A DNA stretch of 64,000 nt from Anaerolineae bacterium UTCFX1 (GCA_002050275.1 MWTB01000022.1:1-64000); one strand, 5' to 3'. Numbered from the stretch's first letter, positions 18,739 to 28,423 are shown. The notes: a model not told the origin generated them from the sequence alone. A program made the numbers and translations.

Positions 18739-19900
18739 AGGGAGCCATCAATTGCAAATAAAGGCGCTGCAACTCCTCGACCTGTCCGCAAACGTCAAAC
18801 TTTGCGCGAACAATACGCGAGCCTTCAATCTCCATAGATTTCATCCTCTGCGGATTGGAAAGTAAATCCACGCAAGCGCGAGCCAACTCGCCAGGCGAGC
18901 CGGGGACGATCAAAGAGCCGTTAACGCCATGCGTCACCATCTCCGGAATTCCGCCCACGCGGCTGGCGACAATCGGTGTCTGTGCAGCCATAGCCTCGGC
19001 TAGAACCGTCGGCAGGGCTTCGGTTAAGGTAGGCAAAATGAACAAATCGCTAGCGGATAGGATTTGAGGAATATCGTTGCGCTGACCGGTAAAAATGATG
19101 CGAGCCCTACCCGCGCTCTCCGCCGCCGCTCTTTCAAGCTCAGGGCGATATGCGCCATCGCCCACAATGAGATAATACGCGTCAGGGCGTTCCGCTACAA
19201 TAATTGGCAGGGCTTCAATCATAAATTGAATGCCTTTGGGTTCGCGTAAGACAGCCACAGTGGTCAGCAAAGTCGCGTTAGAAGGCAGATTAAACTCCTC
19301 GCGAATAGAAGCGCGTTCGCGCCGAGCGTCCAGATCAGCGTAAGCGGAAAGATCAATGCCGTTATAGATCACGCGAGTTTTCTCAAGCGGAGTTTTGCTC
19401 GCTTGCAAATAAAACTGGCGGGCTTCTTCTGAGACAGAGATAATGACATCGCAGAAATTCCTCAGAGCGAACAGTTCCGTACACTCATGCAGGCGAGATT
19501 TTATATTCGCCTCGCTCTGCGTCATCGTATGAAGCGTGGTCACGCTGGGCAGACGCAGTAATTTTGCCGTGAAATTTCCAAACGTATCGGCAAATTCAAG
19601 CTGAGTATGCACCAAATCGGCGCGTATTTTCTTCAAATAAGCGTAAAGACGCGGAATGGCGGTTATATCACGCAGATAAGGAATAGGAAGCAAATCCACC
19701 GGAACATTGATCGCGCGAAGTTGGTCGGCAATGGGATTGCCATTCCTGACCTGAAAGGCGCAAACCCAGGGATTAAAAACGCTTCGATCCAAAGTTTTCA
19801 ACATGGGAACCAGCAAGCGCTCCGCACCGCCCATTCCCAATCCGTCAATCAAATAAACGATATTGAATTTACGTTGTACGGCTTTATTTCCAGATGTCAT
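18728..19900 (-). CDS. Family 4 glycosyltransferase
   Basis: A GT4 enzyme beginning NIVYLIDGLGMGGAERLLVPML, the classic acceptor-loop signature. Its donor half has VAVLREPKGIQFMIEALPII, LIVGDGAYRPEL, FTGQRNDIPQILSASDLFILPT and EALPTVLAEAMAAQTPIVASRVGGIPEMV with E-x7-E. It is soluble and probably acts on lipid-linked sugar at the inner face of the membrane. The ATG at 19900 is preferred; a TTG at 19951 would add 17 residues and overlap the upstream kinase gene. Donor specificity cannot be read from the sequence. Confidence 0.88.
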   Translation of the reverse strand: MTSGNKAVQRKFNIVYLIDGLGMGGAERLLVPMLKTLDRSVFNPWVCAFQVRNGNPIADQLRAINVPVDLLPIPYLRDITAIPRLYAYLKKIRADLVHTQLEFADTFGNFTAKLLRLPSVTTLHTMTQSEANIKSRLHECTELFALRNFCDVIISVSEEARQFYLQASKTPLEKTRVIYNGIDLSAYADLDARRERASIREEFNLPSNATLLTTVAVLREPKGIQFMIEALPIIVAERPDAYYLIVGDGAYRPELERAAAESAGRARIIFTGQRNDIPQILSASDLFILPTLTEALPTVLAEAMAAQTPIVASRVGGIPEMVTHGVNGSLIVPGSPGELARACVDLLSNPQRMKSMEIEGSRIVRAKFDVCGQVEELQRLYLQLMAPYAE

Positions 19901-19934
19901 CGGTCTCGCTTCGCTTTTTAGAATTTCATCTTTT

Positions 19935-20951
19935 CTAATTATGCCAGTCAAGCAAGCCAGAAAACATGAATTTCCAGATTAAATCTCGCGGTTTATCTGA
20001 ATTACGATCGAGGCTGACGCGAACGGCGTTTTCAACGCAACACGCCAACATGCCTGCGCGAAGCGGCAGTTTAACATATTGCTGCGGTTGACCGAAGGCA
20101 TGTAGATACGCTGGGATCAATCGCTTATTCCAAGCGTGCAAGACGGCGATGGCCGCTTGCGCTTTAGACTCAGCCGGCCCGTCTATAAAACGTTTGGGAA
20201 CAGCGGCTAAAGCCCCAGCCAGCAGAAACATATATAAATCCAAACTGACGTCTTTAGACCAGCGCGCATATTGCCAATCCATAAGCATCAACTGACCATG
20301 TTGCGAACTTCGGAGCATATTGCCATGCCAAAAATCTCCCTGAATTAAAATCTTGCACTTTCCCTGTAAAGCAAGTCGCTCCACTTCGCTAACTAAACTA
20401 TCAAGCGCTTGAACTTCATCATGAGTTGGGGCGTATATTCGTTTATATTCAGCGACCATCTCCGGAAATTCGGAGCGAATTTCCTCGCCAACTTCCAGCC
20501 GCGTCGCCGTTCGATCTACAATTCTGCGCAGCGTCTGGCCCGTTTCTACCGCTAGCGCAAGCAGGTCTTCGCTAGAGGAGCGGAAAGATTTTCTAAAAAC
20601 GCGCGACAAATTTTTCCCCTGCAAAAAAGCGGTAATTAAGACCGGTTGATTCTGTATCATCGTCAAAGCGATTGCCTTTTGCAGGCAATACTCAGCCTCA
20701 TCTCCTAAAAGGAGCCAAAGTTCCGTAAGCCGATCATACTCGGTCTGCAAAGCCTCTCTATTTTGAGGCAAGCGCGGGGTCTTAGCAACCAAAGTCGGAT
20801 AAAGTTGACGCGCCTCAAAACCGAAGAAGATCACATTTTCGTCAAATCCCGGAAGGCTTAGCGCTAAACTGATCCATTGAAAAGAAGCGGATTTAAAGCC
20901 CTCAAGAGTGGAAACAAAATTGGAGAGATCATCAACAAAAGCGTTCGTCAT
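19935..20951 (-). CDS. Aminoglycoside phosphotransferase/choline kinase-fold protein
   Basis: The 338-residue protein has the APH catalytic loop ILIQGDFWHGNMLRS near residue 205 (Asp and Asn) and the metal-binding LMLMDWQYARWSKDVSLDL near residue 225. The N-terminal lobe is weakly conserved (residues ~50-125). Within a polysaccharide locus such kinases often phosphorylate a sugar, alcohol or choline-like group rather than an antibiotic. The stop lies 34 bases before the GT4 start. An antibiotic-resistance role is not supported by context. Confidence 0.8.
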   Translation of the reverse strand: MTNAFVDDLSNFVSTLEGFKSASFQWISLALSLPGFDENVIFFGFEARQLYPTLVAKTPRLPQNREALQTEYDRLTELWLLLGDEAEYCLQKAIALTMIQNQPVLITAFLQGKNLSRVFRKSFRSSSEDLLALAVETGQTLRRIVDRTATRLEVGEEIRSEFPEMVAEYKRIYAPTHDEVQALDSLVSEVERLALQGKCKILIQGDFWHGNMLRSSQHGQLMLMDWQYARWSKDVSLDLYMFLLAGALAAVPKRFIDGPAESKAQAAIAVLHAWNKRLIPAYLHAFGQPQQYVKLPLRAGMLACCVENAVRVSLDRNSDKPRDLIWKFMFSGLLDWHN

Positions 20952-20978
20952 AATGATATCAAGGTCGGCGCAGGCAAG

Positions 20979-21605
20979 TTAGCGCAATACAGCAGTTGCA
21001 AAATAGGCGGGAAAAAGATCAAGAAGAAGCGGCGCGATTCCCAAAAGCGCCTTCCAACCTTGCGGGCCGAAAGGGGTCTTATGTTGATAGCGGCGATCTA
21101 AGACAAAAGCCGCCGCCTGACGATTCAAAGGGAAGATATATTCAGCAAGTTCCAAGTTAGGCAACGCCGCGTAAAAGACCGCCTCGGCATATCCTGCTGC
21201 CGTCAACGCTTTTCTTATTCGAGCCGGGGCGGCTGGGGATGTTGCCGCTGAGCGGGCTGGGTAAATATTATAGCGATTGGAAAAACCGAGCAGAATTCGT
21301 CCGCCAGGACGAAGCATTTTAGCGATCTCCGCCAGCGTTTCAACTTCCTTGTTCAAAGTATTGCCTACAAAGCCTAATGGCAAAAGCGCGAAGTCAAAGT
21401 TCGTCAACAGCAACGGCGTTTCTCGTCGCAATTCCTCAAAATCAGCGAGATGGGTAGGAAAGCCCAACTGAGCAAAGAGTTGCGCCACGTCGCCCAAGCC
21501 GCGTCCAAGCAACAAACACGCACTGTTCGCCGAAATCGGCAATAGGAATCGCCAATCTGCGCTATGCTCAAGGGGAAATGTATTGGTGCGCATTTCAAAT
21601 TTCAT
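20979..21605 (-). CDS. SAM-dependent methyltransferase-like protein
   Basis: The ~208-residue protein has a class I methyltransferase outline: CLLLGRGLGDVAQLFAQLG as the SAM-binding glycine-rich loop, FDFALLPLGFVG as motif IV and EIAKMLRPGGRILLGFSNRYN as the post-motif. The usual acidic residue after strand 2 is D in HLADFEEL. The substrate is unknown; position between the flippase and kinase genes suggests decoration of the glycan. The ATG at 21605 was chosen because an in-frame start at 21647 would overlap the flippase gene. The C-terminal part is hydrophobic (LLGIAPLLLDLFPAYFATAVL). Confidence 0.75.
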   Translation of the reverse strand: MKFEMRTNTFPLEHSADWRFLLPISANSACLLLGRGLGDVAQLFAQLGFPTHLADFEELRRETPLLLTNFDFALLPLGFVGNTLNKEVETLAEIAKMLRPGGRILLGFSNRYNIYPARSAATSPAAPARIRKALTAAGYAEAVFYAALPNLELAEYIFPLNRQAAAFVLDRRYQHKTPFGPQGWKALLGIAPLLLDLFPAYFATAVLR

Positions 21606-21618
21606 CGCTTCCAGATTC

Positions 21619-23079
21619 TCATCCCACAGCAGGTTTCGTCCCGCCAATCAGGCGCACAAGACGGAGTAAATTATCGCGTTCGAGCCGCCATAAAACGCCA
21701 AGGTAGCTCGCCATGCCGGTCAGCGCAACTAGAGCCAATTGAATAAAAGGCGAGGCGCCTGCGGTCAGATATAAGACCAGAAGCGTGGGAGGGGTCATTG
21801 CTAGCCCGGCAAGAAAAGCAGGCTTTAATTCTTTGAAAATATCCACGATCTTGACGCGTACGAACTTGGTCGCCAATGTCAGACTGACAATCCTCCTGAT
21901 CAATACCGCAAATAAATGTCCCCAAGCAACGCCGATCAAGCCAAAATGCGAACCGATCCAAATGGAAGGGACGATTACAATAACCGTTAGAGCCGTTAGT
22001 CCTAATAAAATATCCGTCCGCCCAATTGCCTTATACACATCTCCGATATGATAGCCAATCGAATAGACCCAGGCATAGACCGCCAACACGCGCAGGACAG
22101 GAATTGCTTCAAGCCATTGTTCGCCAAAAGCCACTCGGATAATTGGATCTGCCGTAAGGAACAACCCCAAAGAAATCGGGACCGCCATCAACTGAATCAA
22201 GCGCACGGAAGCCAGAACCCCGCGCCGCATTTCTTCAGGTTTATCCTGAATTGAAGAAAAGGCTGGGAAAGTGACGCCGCCCATGACCCATAAATTTCCG
22301 ATCAACAGCATTTCAGGCAGACGATATGCCAGCGTATACACGCTCAGTTTAGCCAGCCCAAACACCTTACCGACGATAATATAATCAATGTTATCTATAA
22401 TCACGCTAAGAAGATCGCTAATCGTCACCGACGAGCCGAATTTCATCAGCGAACCGATCAACTTCGTGTTTAAACTTAAACGCGGCTGCCACTTTGCCAC
22501 CGCCCAAACAAGGATAACAGAAGCGATCGCGCCTAGAAGCTGTCCGAACACTAAAGCCCACACGCCGAAACCTGCGACCGCCAACCCAATGGAAGCGGCG
22601 CCTTTGACGATCGTATTCCCCATATCTGGAATAAATTTACGCCGATAATCCAGATCTTTCATCAACAGGATTACGTGAACGGCTCCCAGCGCATTAATGG
22701 CAAAAGACGCTCCCAGCCAACGCAAGACAGGAATAATCCGCGGTTCATTAAAGTAATCTGCAAAAAACGGCGCGACTACAATCGTAACAGCGGATAAAGT
22801 AAAACCAATAATCAGGTTTACAGTAAAGACAGTATTCGCAGCCTCATTCACTCCCTCCTTACGTTGAATGAGCGCCAACCCTAATCCCAAATCCTTCACT
22901 AATGAAAGATAATTAATGGCTACAATGGCGATGGAAAGCAATCCAAAGTCATCCTTAGCAAGGATACGCGCTAAAATGGCGGTTGTCACCAGAACAACGC
23001 CTCTGCCTAAGCCGTAGGTTAAGAAATTCCAGATCATGCCGCGTCCAGCCTTACGGGTGATCTGACTGCTAGAGGTCAT
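21619..23079 (-). CDS. Polysaccharide flippase (MATE/Wzx family)
   Basis: The protein has about twelve to fourteen hydrophobic helices and an N-terminus typical of Wzx-like flippases (RKAGRGMIWNFLTYGLGRGV, then ILARILAKDDFGLLSIAIVAI). Such proteins move lipid-linked repeat units from the inner to the outer leaflet. Segment GSLMKFGSSVTISDLLSVI and IDYIIVGKVFG match the middle of the family. The ATG at 23079 is preferred, since an in-frame ATG at 23166 overlaps the O-antigen ligase gene. With the sugar-phosphate transferase, Wzy/WaaL-like and Wzz-like genes it completes a Wzx/Wzy-type pathway. Confidence 0.92.
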   Translation of the reverse strand: MTSSSQITRKAGRGMIWNFLTYGLGRGVVLVTTAILARILAKDDFGLLSIAIVAINYLSLVKDLGLGLALIQRKEGVNEAANTVFTVNLIIGFTLSAVTIVVAPFFADYFNEPRIIPVLRWLGASFAINALGAVHVILLMKDLDYRRKFIPDMGNTIVKGAASIGLAVAGFGVWALVFGQLLGAIASVILVWAVAKWQPRLSLNTKLIGSLMKFGSSVTISDLLSVIIDNIDYIIVGKVFGLAKLSVYTLAYRLPEMLLIGNLWVMGGVTFPAFSSIQDKPEEMRRGVLASVRLIQLMAVPISLGLFLTADPIIRVAFGEQWLEAIPVLRVLAVYAWVYSIGYHIGDVYKAIGRTDILLGLTALTVIVIVPSIWIGSHFGLIGVAWGHLFAVLIRRIVSLTLATKFVRVKIVDIFKELKPAFLAGLAMTPPTLLVLYLTAGASPFIQLALVALTGMASYLGVLWRLERDNLLRLVRLIGGTKPAVG

Positions 23080-23098
23080 TTCTTCTACGACAAGCGGA

Positions 23099-24589
23099 CT
23101 ATCGCTCAAGCGACAACTCACGCGGCGCAAATTGCGACGCCCCCACGCTAGACTGTAGTTCGTCAATTAAATGGATCAAGGTAACGCTCAAAGCGACCAA
23201 AATCCAGAAATAACGGATATAGGCGTTATGTAAAAATGCAGCGGCGATCATATAGGCGATCATGGACACCCGCAACGAATTAACCCAGGGTAATAAGGAA
23301 ATATATTTCGGCATACGCTGGACGGTTCGCGCCGCGCGCGCCAAGCCAGCCAACAAAGCCAAGACTACGCCAAAAAAAGATATTGCGCCTAAAACGCCCG
23401 TTTCGGCAATCACTTGAGTGTACAGAGAATGTGCGTCCCGCTCTTCCGAGCGCAGTTCCAGTCCGATCTGTTGCGCATACGTCTGATAGCTATTCGGAAA
23501 ATTACCCGCGCCAACACCAAACAGCGGATGGTCTTCAAACATCATCAACCCGGCGATCAATTCGCTGGAACGCCCTCGAAAAGAAGAATCTTCGTACACA
23601 TTAACGCCGCCTTCTACGCTAGGCGTAAGCGACAAGAGGCTTTTAAAACGTTCAAGATATGTAGACGGTAGAAGCAAGATAAATATGGCGGCAAGTCCCA
23701 AAATGCCCACCGCTATCGAAGGGGCGATCTTTTTTTCAAAGACGAAGAGCATTAAAATCATGCTCACTATGAACGCTAAATACCCACCGCGGCTATACGT
23801 ATTTAGCAACCCAAAGCCGATAACCCCAAAAGCGGCAATGACATATAGTTTAACCAGCGGGCGCGATTGATTGAAGATCTGAAAAGCGACCAGCGGCAGA
23901 ATCGCCACAAGAACTTCCCCCCACATGTTCGGGTCTCGAATCGGCCCGCCGATTCGATGAGTAGTATCGCCGCTCACGACGCTTTGCGTTTTTATTCGAG
24001 CCATGCCGAAGAAATCTTGCGAATAATTTCCGCTAGAGATTTGATACGCGCCCAATAAACACAACGCAGTTGTAATAAAGATAATGATCCAAACCGCCTG
24101 TTTCCAGGTGGAAATTTCTCGGATGGCGAACAGAATGGTATAAAGGATAAAAATATCTTTCGCCAAATCTTGAATCGCTTCCATCGCCCGGCCTTTATCT
24201 GAAGCGACTGCGTACGATAGCAGCACAGAGACAAAATAAAGAATCAGAAACACTTCAATTACAAAAGTGCGCGCGCGATGCTTAGGCAATTGCCCCGCAT
24301 AATAATTACGAATCAGGATAGCGGCAAAAATTACAACAACCAGCGGCTTGGTCATGCTTGGATAACCGCGATCGGTCAATTCCGCCGAAATATTGGTAAA
24401 AATAACAATAATCAGAACGTTCGCGCCAAGATTCGGCTTGACAACGACCATCATCACCATGACAATGCCCAAGACCCCAGCGGCGCCATACAATCCGATG
24501 TCAGAATCTGGAACTGTTAGAGCCCAAGAAGCCGCGCCTGCAAGAAACAAGCTAATCAACAGAAAGATTAAGTCATTATTTTTAGTCAT
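23099..24589 (-). CDS. O-antigen ligase/polymerase family membrane protein
   Basis: The 496-residue protein has about twelve helices and a large periplasmic loop between residues ~320 and 400. The loop contains GRSSELIAGLMMFEDHPLFGVGAGNFP and ERDAHSLYTQVIAETGVLG, the conserved Wzy_C features (G.G...F and a loop His in H-S-Y) shared by O-antigen ligases and polymerases. In a Wzx/Wzy-type locus with one such gene it is most simply the polymerase, but ligase activity is equally compatible. It is followed by the flippase gene with a 19-base gap. Confidence 0.88.
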   Translation of the reverse strand: MTKNNDLIFLLISLFLAGAASWALTVPDSDIGLYGAAGVLGIVMVMMVVVKPNLGANVLIIVIFTNISAELTDRGYPSMTKPLVVVIFAAILIRNYYAGQLPKHRARTFVIEVFLILYFVSVLLSYAVASDKGRAMEAIQDLAKDIFILYTILFAIREISTWKQAVWIIIFITTALCLLGAYQISSGNYSQDFFGMARIKTQSVVSGDTTHRIGGPIRDPNMWGEVLVAILPLVAFQIFNQSRPLVKLYVIAAFGVIGFGLLNTYSRGGYLAFIVSMILMLFVFEKKIAPSIAVGILGLAAIFILLLPSTYLERFKSLLSLTPSVEGGVNVYEDSSFRGRSSELIAGLMMFEDHPLFGVGAGNFPNSYQTYAQQIGLELRSEERDAHSLYTQVIAETGVLGAISFFGVVLALLAGLARAARTVQRMPKYISLLPWVNSLRVSMIAYMIAAAFLHNAYIRYFWILVALSVTLIHLIDELQSSVGASQFAPRELSLER

Positions 24590-24622
24590 TTTCTCACTCT
24601 CCGTTATAAATCGGGCGAGAAG

Positions 24623-25723
24623 TCACGGAACTGAAACGGCGGGATAGTTCCAATCAATTACTGCATACCAATCGGGCGGTATGTTTCGCAACATATCTTC
24701 AGACCAGATCGCTGCATCCCAATGAGCGGTTGCATTTCCTTCGCCATATGTCTTCGGATGTCCGCTATTGTCAACGATAAAGCCGCCATATTCTTGCATG
24801 TTTAACGTCCAAACGATACAGCCTTGAACTCCCGAACAAGCCCGCAAAATTTCGTCCTTAGCGATCTCGGGCTTGATCACAAGGCGCGCGCCTTCGGGAA
24901 TATCAAATTGAGTCGCGCCAATGCCATCCGTTTTAGTGAAGGGAGGAATAAAAGGAGGCCAGCCGTTCGCGGCGCAAACTTCCGGCTTGCACGGGTAATC
25001 ATAAGCAATTGTAACCGCATGGCCGATATAGCCGCGTTCCACTTCACATGGGCGCACAATTCCGGCAAAACTGCCCAACCCCGCGCCGCGTTGAGCAAAA
25101 CCTTCGGGCGGAATTCCAGAGGAATAAACGCTATATTTATATACGCCGCCCGCCAGCCAGCTTTCAGCATCAAGAATCCGACCTTTGATCAAGCCCCACT
25201 CTTCGCCAGTGTCAATATTGATCAAGGTCAGTTCGCCGTCCGTGCCAGACGCCGGGCGGGCGTATGCAGGGATAGGAATTAAAACTGTGCCGCCCGATTC
25301 CCCATATTCGATGATAGAGTCGGCGTTGACAATGCGAGGGCTGCGTCCTTCCTGCAACTTGACCGGGATTAAAGGAGTCGCATTATCAACAAAATAGATA
25401 TTCGGAGAATATTTCGAGACATCCGAACCAACCCAATTTGATTCTTTGAAAAAGGCGGCGATCATTTTATCGGTGTCTGGATGGAATTTGGCTTTTGCCC
25501 AGTCAATCGGAACATTCCACAACGAATCGTCGGTATAAGGACGCAAACATTTACGGCTAAGGTCATTAATATTTACAGTCGTAACAGGCGCTACGATTTC
25601 AGAAGTTTGCATAGGCTGAACGGGCTCAGATTTATTCGCGCCCACAGAAGGCAACGCTGCGCAAGCAGTTGCCAAGACGCTTACAGATAAGGTTAACTGG
25701 AAGAGACGATTAAGAAATTTCAT
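24623..25723 (-). CDS. Secreted protein of unknown function, probably lipid-anchored
   Basis: I do not recognise a named family with certainty. The ~366-residue product has a signal peptide with a lipobox-like end (VSVLATAC, residue ~21), a Ser/Thr/Pro linker, then one large soluble domain with few Lys clusters and six or more Cys (CLRPYTDDSLWN; RPCEVERGYIGHAV; DYPCKPEVCAANGWPPFIPPF; ACSGVQGCIVWTL). Segments resemble secreted proteins of actinobacteria and Chloroflexi found beside cell-wall genes: SLWNVPID, GIPPEGFAQRGAGLGSFAGIVRP, YGGFIVDNSG. It may bind or trim the exported glycan. The ATG at 25723 overlaps the end of the GNAT gene. Confidence 0.7.
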   Translation of the reverse strand: MKFLNRLFQLTLSVSVLATACAALPSVGANKSEPVQPMQTSEIVAPVTTVNINDLSRKCLRPYTDDSLWNVPIDWAKAKFHPDTDKMIAAFFKESNWVGSDVSKYSPNIYFVDNATPLIPVKLQEGRSPRIVNADSIIEYGESGGTVLIPIPAYARPASGTDGELTLINIDTGEEWGLIKGRILDAESWLAGGVYKYSVYSSGIPPEGFAQRGAGLGSFAGIVRPCEVERGYIGHAVTIAYDYPCKPEVCAANGWPPFIPPFTKTDGIGATQFDIPEGARLVIKPEIAKDEILRACSGVQGCIVWTLNMQEYGGFIVDNSGHPKTYGEGNATAHWDAAIWSEDMLRNIPPDWYAVIDWNYPAVSVP

Positions 25724-26939
25724 CGTCCCGACGTTCTCCAATTGAGCGAGCGGCTTTGATCCGATAGCGGATACGCTTGAGGCGTTCGGTGAGTCCGGGA
25801 ACTCGTTGAACTGCGCGCTTAATTTCAATTGCCGCATTTCCGATGAGGAATCTACATGCGCTTTTCACCAGTTTAATTTCATACATTGTAACGATGTCTG
25901 TGGAAAAACTTTGCTTATAAGGAGTGTCGCCAACCAAAAAATCATAGGCGTTTCTACCCTTAGACGCGTTATACATAATCGCATGATAGTGCGAGACCAA
26001 GCCTGGGCGGTATACATTCTGCGGCAAATAATTAAATCCGCTCTGATAAAAAAGAACCTGTCCGCCGTAAACAAAACAATATAAATAGCCAAGGCTTCCG
26101 GCTGAATTGAAGATATGCAGGAGTTGAATTTCTTGCGCTTCAAAGCGGGAACGGATCAATTCTTTATGGAATTGATAGACATAACGGTTAGCAAACGCGC
26201 CCGGCCGCCCGGCCTTGCTCCATTTCGCCTGATGAAGCGCAACCAGCCGCTCAAACATAGACAAGGCTTCCGCTTGATTCGCCGCCTCTTGAACGACAAG
26301 CGCGCCCCCATTCGCTTCATATTGCTTGATCGAGCGTCGAATTTGATTGCGCTTATTTGGGCTTAATAACGCGTATAGATCCAAATTAGCGGCGCGGACT
26401 TTTTGTAGATCCGTCCAATAAGAAGCGGCTGAATGCGCCTCTAAGACGCGGAAAGGATAACGCCGCTCTTGATTAAGCAGGTCGAAGTCTTGGACAAATT
26501 TAGAGGAAACCCATGAGAATTCGAATTCATCCCAGCCCAAAGCGCTCAGGCAGCGTATCGCCTCCGCCTTGTCTTTGAGCGCCGCCGAATCGTACAAAAT
26601 GGAATTATATTCCGCATAAATATCGTCATAGGTTTGAACGGCGGTCGCATTCAAAGCAAACACTTCAGATGGGAGAACGCCGTATCTATTCTTCTTCTTT
26701 TTACCGATGAAAAAAGCCAAGACCGGCAAGTCGCCTAGGTAACCGACGATTAACTCGAGACGGGTTTCGCGCGGAAGGCTCTTCAGCCAAACGGAGATCC
26801 AGCCCCACGAAGTGAAATACGTATGTTCGCTTCGATGCTGCAAACTCAACCAAACGCTTTCAACCGTCTGCAATTGCAAAAACGGATCGTAAGTCTGGAA
26901 GCGAAGAGATGCGTTATCAAATGTCATCAGGATAGGCAA
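25710..26939 (-). CDS. GNAT/FemAB-like acyltransferase (BioF2/CelD type)
   Basis: The 409-residue soluble protein has the double GNAT-like layout of the CelD/BioF2 acetyltransferase group. The first domain has WLSLQHRSEHTYFTSWGWISVWLKSL, and the second has LSPNKRNQIRRSIKQYEANGG, LHQAKWSKAGRPGAFAN and GSLGYLYCFVYGGQVLFYQSGFN near residue 285. LVGDTPYKQSF closes the domain, a motif common in this group. Members of exopolysaccharide loci add acyl or aminoacyl groups. A C-terminal basic stretch may contact membrane or polymer. The donor and acceptor are unknown. Confidence 0.82.
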   Translation of the reverse strand: MPILMTFDNASLRFQTYDPFLQLQTVESVWLSLQHRSEHTYFTSWGWISVWLKSLPRETRLELIVGYLGDLPVLAFFIGKKKKNRYGVLPSEVFALNATAVQTYDDIYAEYNSILYDSAALKDKAEAIRCLSALGWDEFEFSWVSSKFVQDFDLLNQERRYPFRVLEAHSAASYWTDLQKVRAANLDLYALLSPNKRNQIRRSIKQYEANGGALVVQEAANQAEALSMFERLVALHQAKWSKAGRPGAFANRYVYQFHKELIRSRFEAQEIQLLHIFNSAGSLGYLYCFVYGGQVLFYQSGFNYLPQNVYRPGLVSHYHAIMYNASKGRNAYDFLVGDTPYKQSFSTDIVTMYEIKLVKSACRFLIGNAAIEIKRAVQRVPGLTERLKRIRYRIKAARSIGERRDDEIS

Positions 26940-26959
26940 AACCGTAGAAGAGGATTCTC

Positions 26960-27688
26960 TTATTGGCTCGGGTCAAGTTGTCGTTCTGCGTGCAACAGGT
27001 CCAGCAGGATAAACAAGCATACGAAGATATAAAAGAATTCATAATTGCTTTCTTTAATTTCCTGTACGGCTTGAACAAATGGGACTCCGGCATAGCCATA
27101 ACCAGCCTCCAAAATAAGTTTGGCGACTTTAGCCAGCAAATAATTGAACACAAAGAACATACCCAAACCCCAAGGAACAATAGGTATAAATTTGGAGCCG
27201 AATTTATTAAATTTGGGAAGCGCGGCGGCAACTAACGGTATCAGAAAAACGAAGAAGCCCCAGAAAACATCAAACTCGCTCTCAAAGGGCAAAGCGACGC
27301 CATTAAATTCAATGTTATGAAGTGTGACCTCATCCTGCTCATTAATTTCAGCGAGGCTTTCAGGAGTGGCAAAGCCAAAAATTCTCTGTCCCCAACTAAT
27401 CTCTTCTCCTGCGCCAAAAAGGAACAAAAGCGCCAACGCAAGGTATGCCGCTTGTTTTACCCAAAAGACCTTTGTAATTCTGCGTCGTTTTATCGTGAAG
27501 TAAAAGGCGTAAAACATCAAACCCGAGGCGATAAACAAAGAGAGAGCGCCGAGGTTCTCAAAATAGCCGTCTTCACGGTAGAGTCGGGGAGCCAACTCGT
27601 TGAATCTTAATGTTAAGTAGGTTAACCCCGTGTAAGCAAAAACAACGGCATAGAAAACTGGTTTATAAAATATACTCGTTCTATTCAT
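26960..27688 (-). CDS. Polytopic membrane protein of unknown function
   Basis: The 242-residue protein has six or seven hydrophobic helices. The most distinctive part is FGAGEEISWGQRIFGFATPESL (residues ~92-113), an acidic, aromatic loop followed by NEQDEVTLHNIEFNG. I have seen EISWGQRI-type loops in membrane proteins of unknown function near glycan genes, but I cannot assign a reaction. Tandem acidic residues in a membrane loop are compatible with an enzyme. It lies between the sugar-phosphate transferase and the GNAT gene in the minus-strand unit. Confidence 0.7.
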   Translation of the reverse strand: MNRTSIFYKPVFYAVVFAYTGLTYLTLRFNELAPRLYREDGYFENLGALSLFIASGLMFYAFYFTIKRRRITKVFWVKQAAYLALALLFLFGAGEEISWGQRIFGFATPESLAEINEQDEVTLHNIEFNGVALPFESEFDVFWGFFVFLIPLVAAALPKFNKFGSKFIPIVPWGLGMFFVFNYLLAKVAKLILEAGYGYAGVPFVQAVQEIKESNYEFFYIFVCLFILLDLLHAERQLDPSQ

Positions 27689-27718
27689 ACGTCCTCGTTA
27701 TCTTCAAACAGTCGAAAA

Positions 27719-28423
27719 CTAGTGCGCGCCTCGCTGTTCAAAAACGGCGAGAATTGTCTTAAACAAAATCGCAAAATCCAAGCGGATACAGGCGTGATCA
27801 ATATACGCGATGTCCAGCCTGAGACGGTCGTCAAATTCTGATTGAGCCCGTCCGACAATTTGCCATAGCCCGGTCAGACCGGGCGGAACGTCCAAGCGTT
27901 CAGTATGCCACAACTGGTACGTTTCTACGCCGAAGGAGGTGGGGCGCGGACCTACCAGACTCATTTCACCTTTCAAGATGTTGAACAATTGAGGAAGTTC
28001 ATCCAAGCTTGTTTTTCTTAAGAAGCGCCCGATTTTGGTCACCCGAGGATCGTCGGTAATTTTGAAATCGGGCCACTGCAATTCATTCAGATGCGCGTAT
28101 TGCTTCTTCAGATCTTCAGCGTCCGGCGCCATGGTTCGAAATTTATAGATTACAAAACGCTTCCCCCCTTTTCCCGTGCGAAGCTGGCTAAAAACCGCCG
28201 GCGCGCCGGGCGAGGTGACCGCAATAATCAGCCAAATCGCAGCAACCACAATCAGCCAGAAAGGGGCGCTGACGATCACCAAAAATAAATCTATGAAACG
28301 TTTTGCCCATAAATAAGTTTGACCTGTAAAAACGTGTTTTTTGGGGTCAAACTGAATCAACCATTCGTTCAAATTTTCTCGTGTCAGCTTCATATGAATT
28401 TCAAGAAACGCTTTCGCTTTCAT
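27719..28423 (-). CDS. Initiating sugar-phosphate transferase (WcaJ/PglC family)
   Basis: This enzyme moves a sugar-1-phosphate from its nucleotide to undecaprenyl phosphate, the first committed step of polysaccharide assembly. The 234-residue protein has one membrane hairpin (LFLVIVSAPFWLIVVAAIWLII) and the catalytic core: KRFVIYKFRTM, TKIGRFLRKTSLDELPQLFNILKGEM, SLVGPRP, and PPGLTGLWQIVGR. It lacks the N-terminal four-helix region of long WbaP-type members. The start at 28423 overlaps the upstream gene by 23 bases; an ATG at 28393 is an alternative, and neither has a clear ribosome site. Confidence 0.93.
   Translation of the reverse strand: MKAKAFLEIHMKLTRENLNEWLIQFDPKKHVFTGQTYLWAKRFIDLFLVIVSAPFWLIVVAAIWLIIAVTSPGAPAVFSQLRTGKGGKRFVIYKFRTMAPDAEDLKKQYAHLNELQWPDFKITDDPRVTKIGRFLRKTSLDELPQLFNILKGEMSLVGPRPTSFGVETYQLWHTERLDVPPGLTGLWQIVGRAQSEFDDRLRLDIAYIDHACIRLDFAILFKTILAVFEQRGAH

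Noticed and set aside
19935..20951. Antibiotic-resistance aminoglycoside kinase
   Set aside because: Only the general kinase loop is present and the gene lies inside a polysaccharide unit, so a sugar or small-alcohol substrate is more likely.
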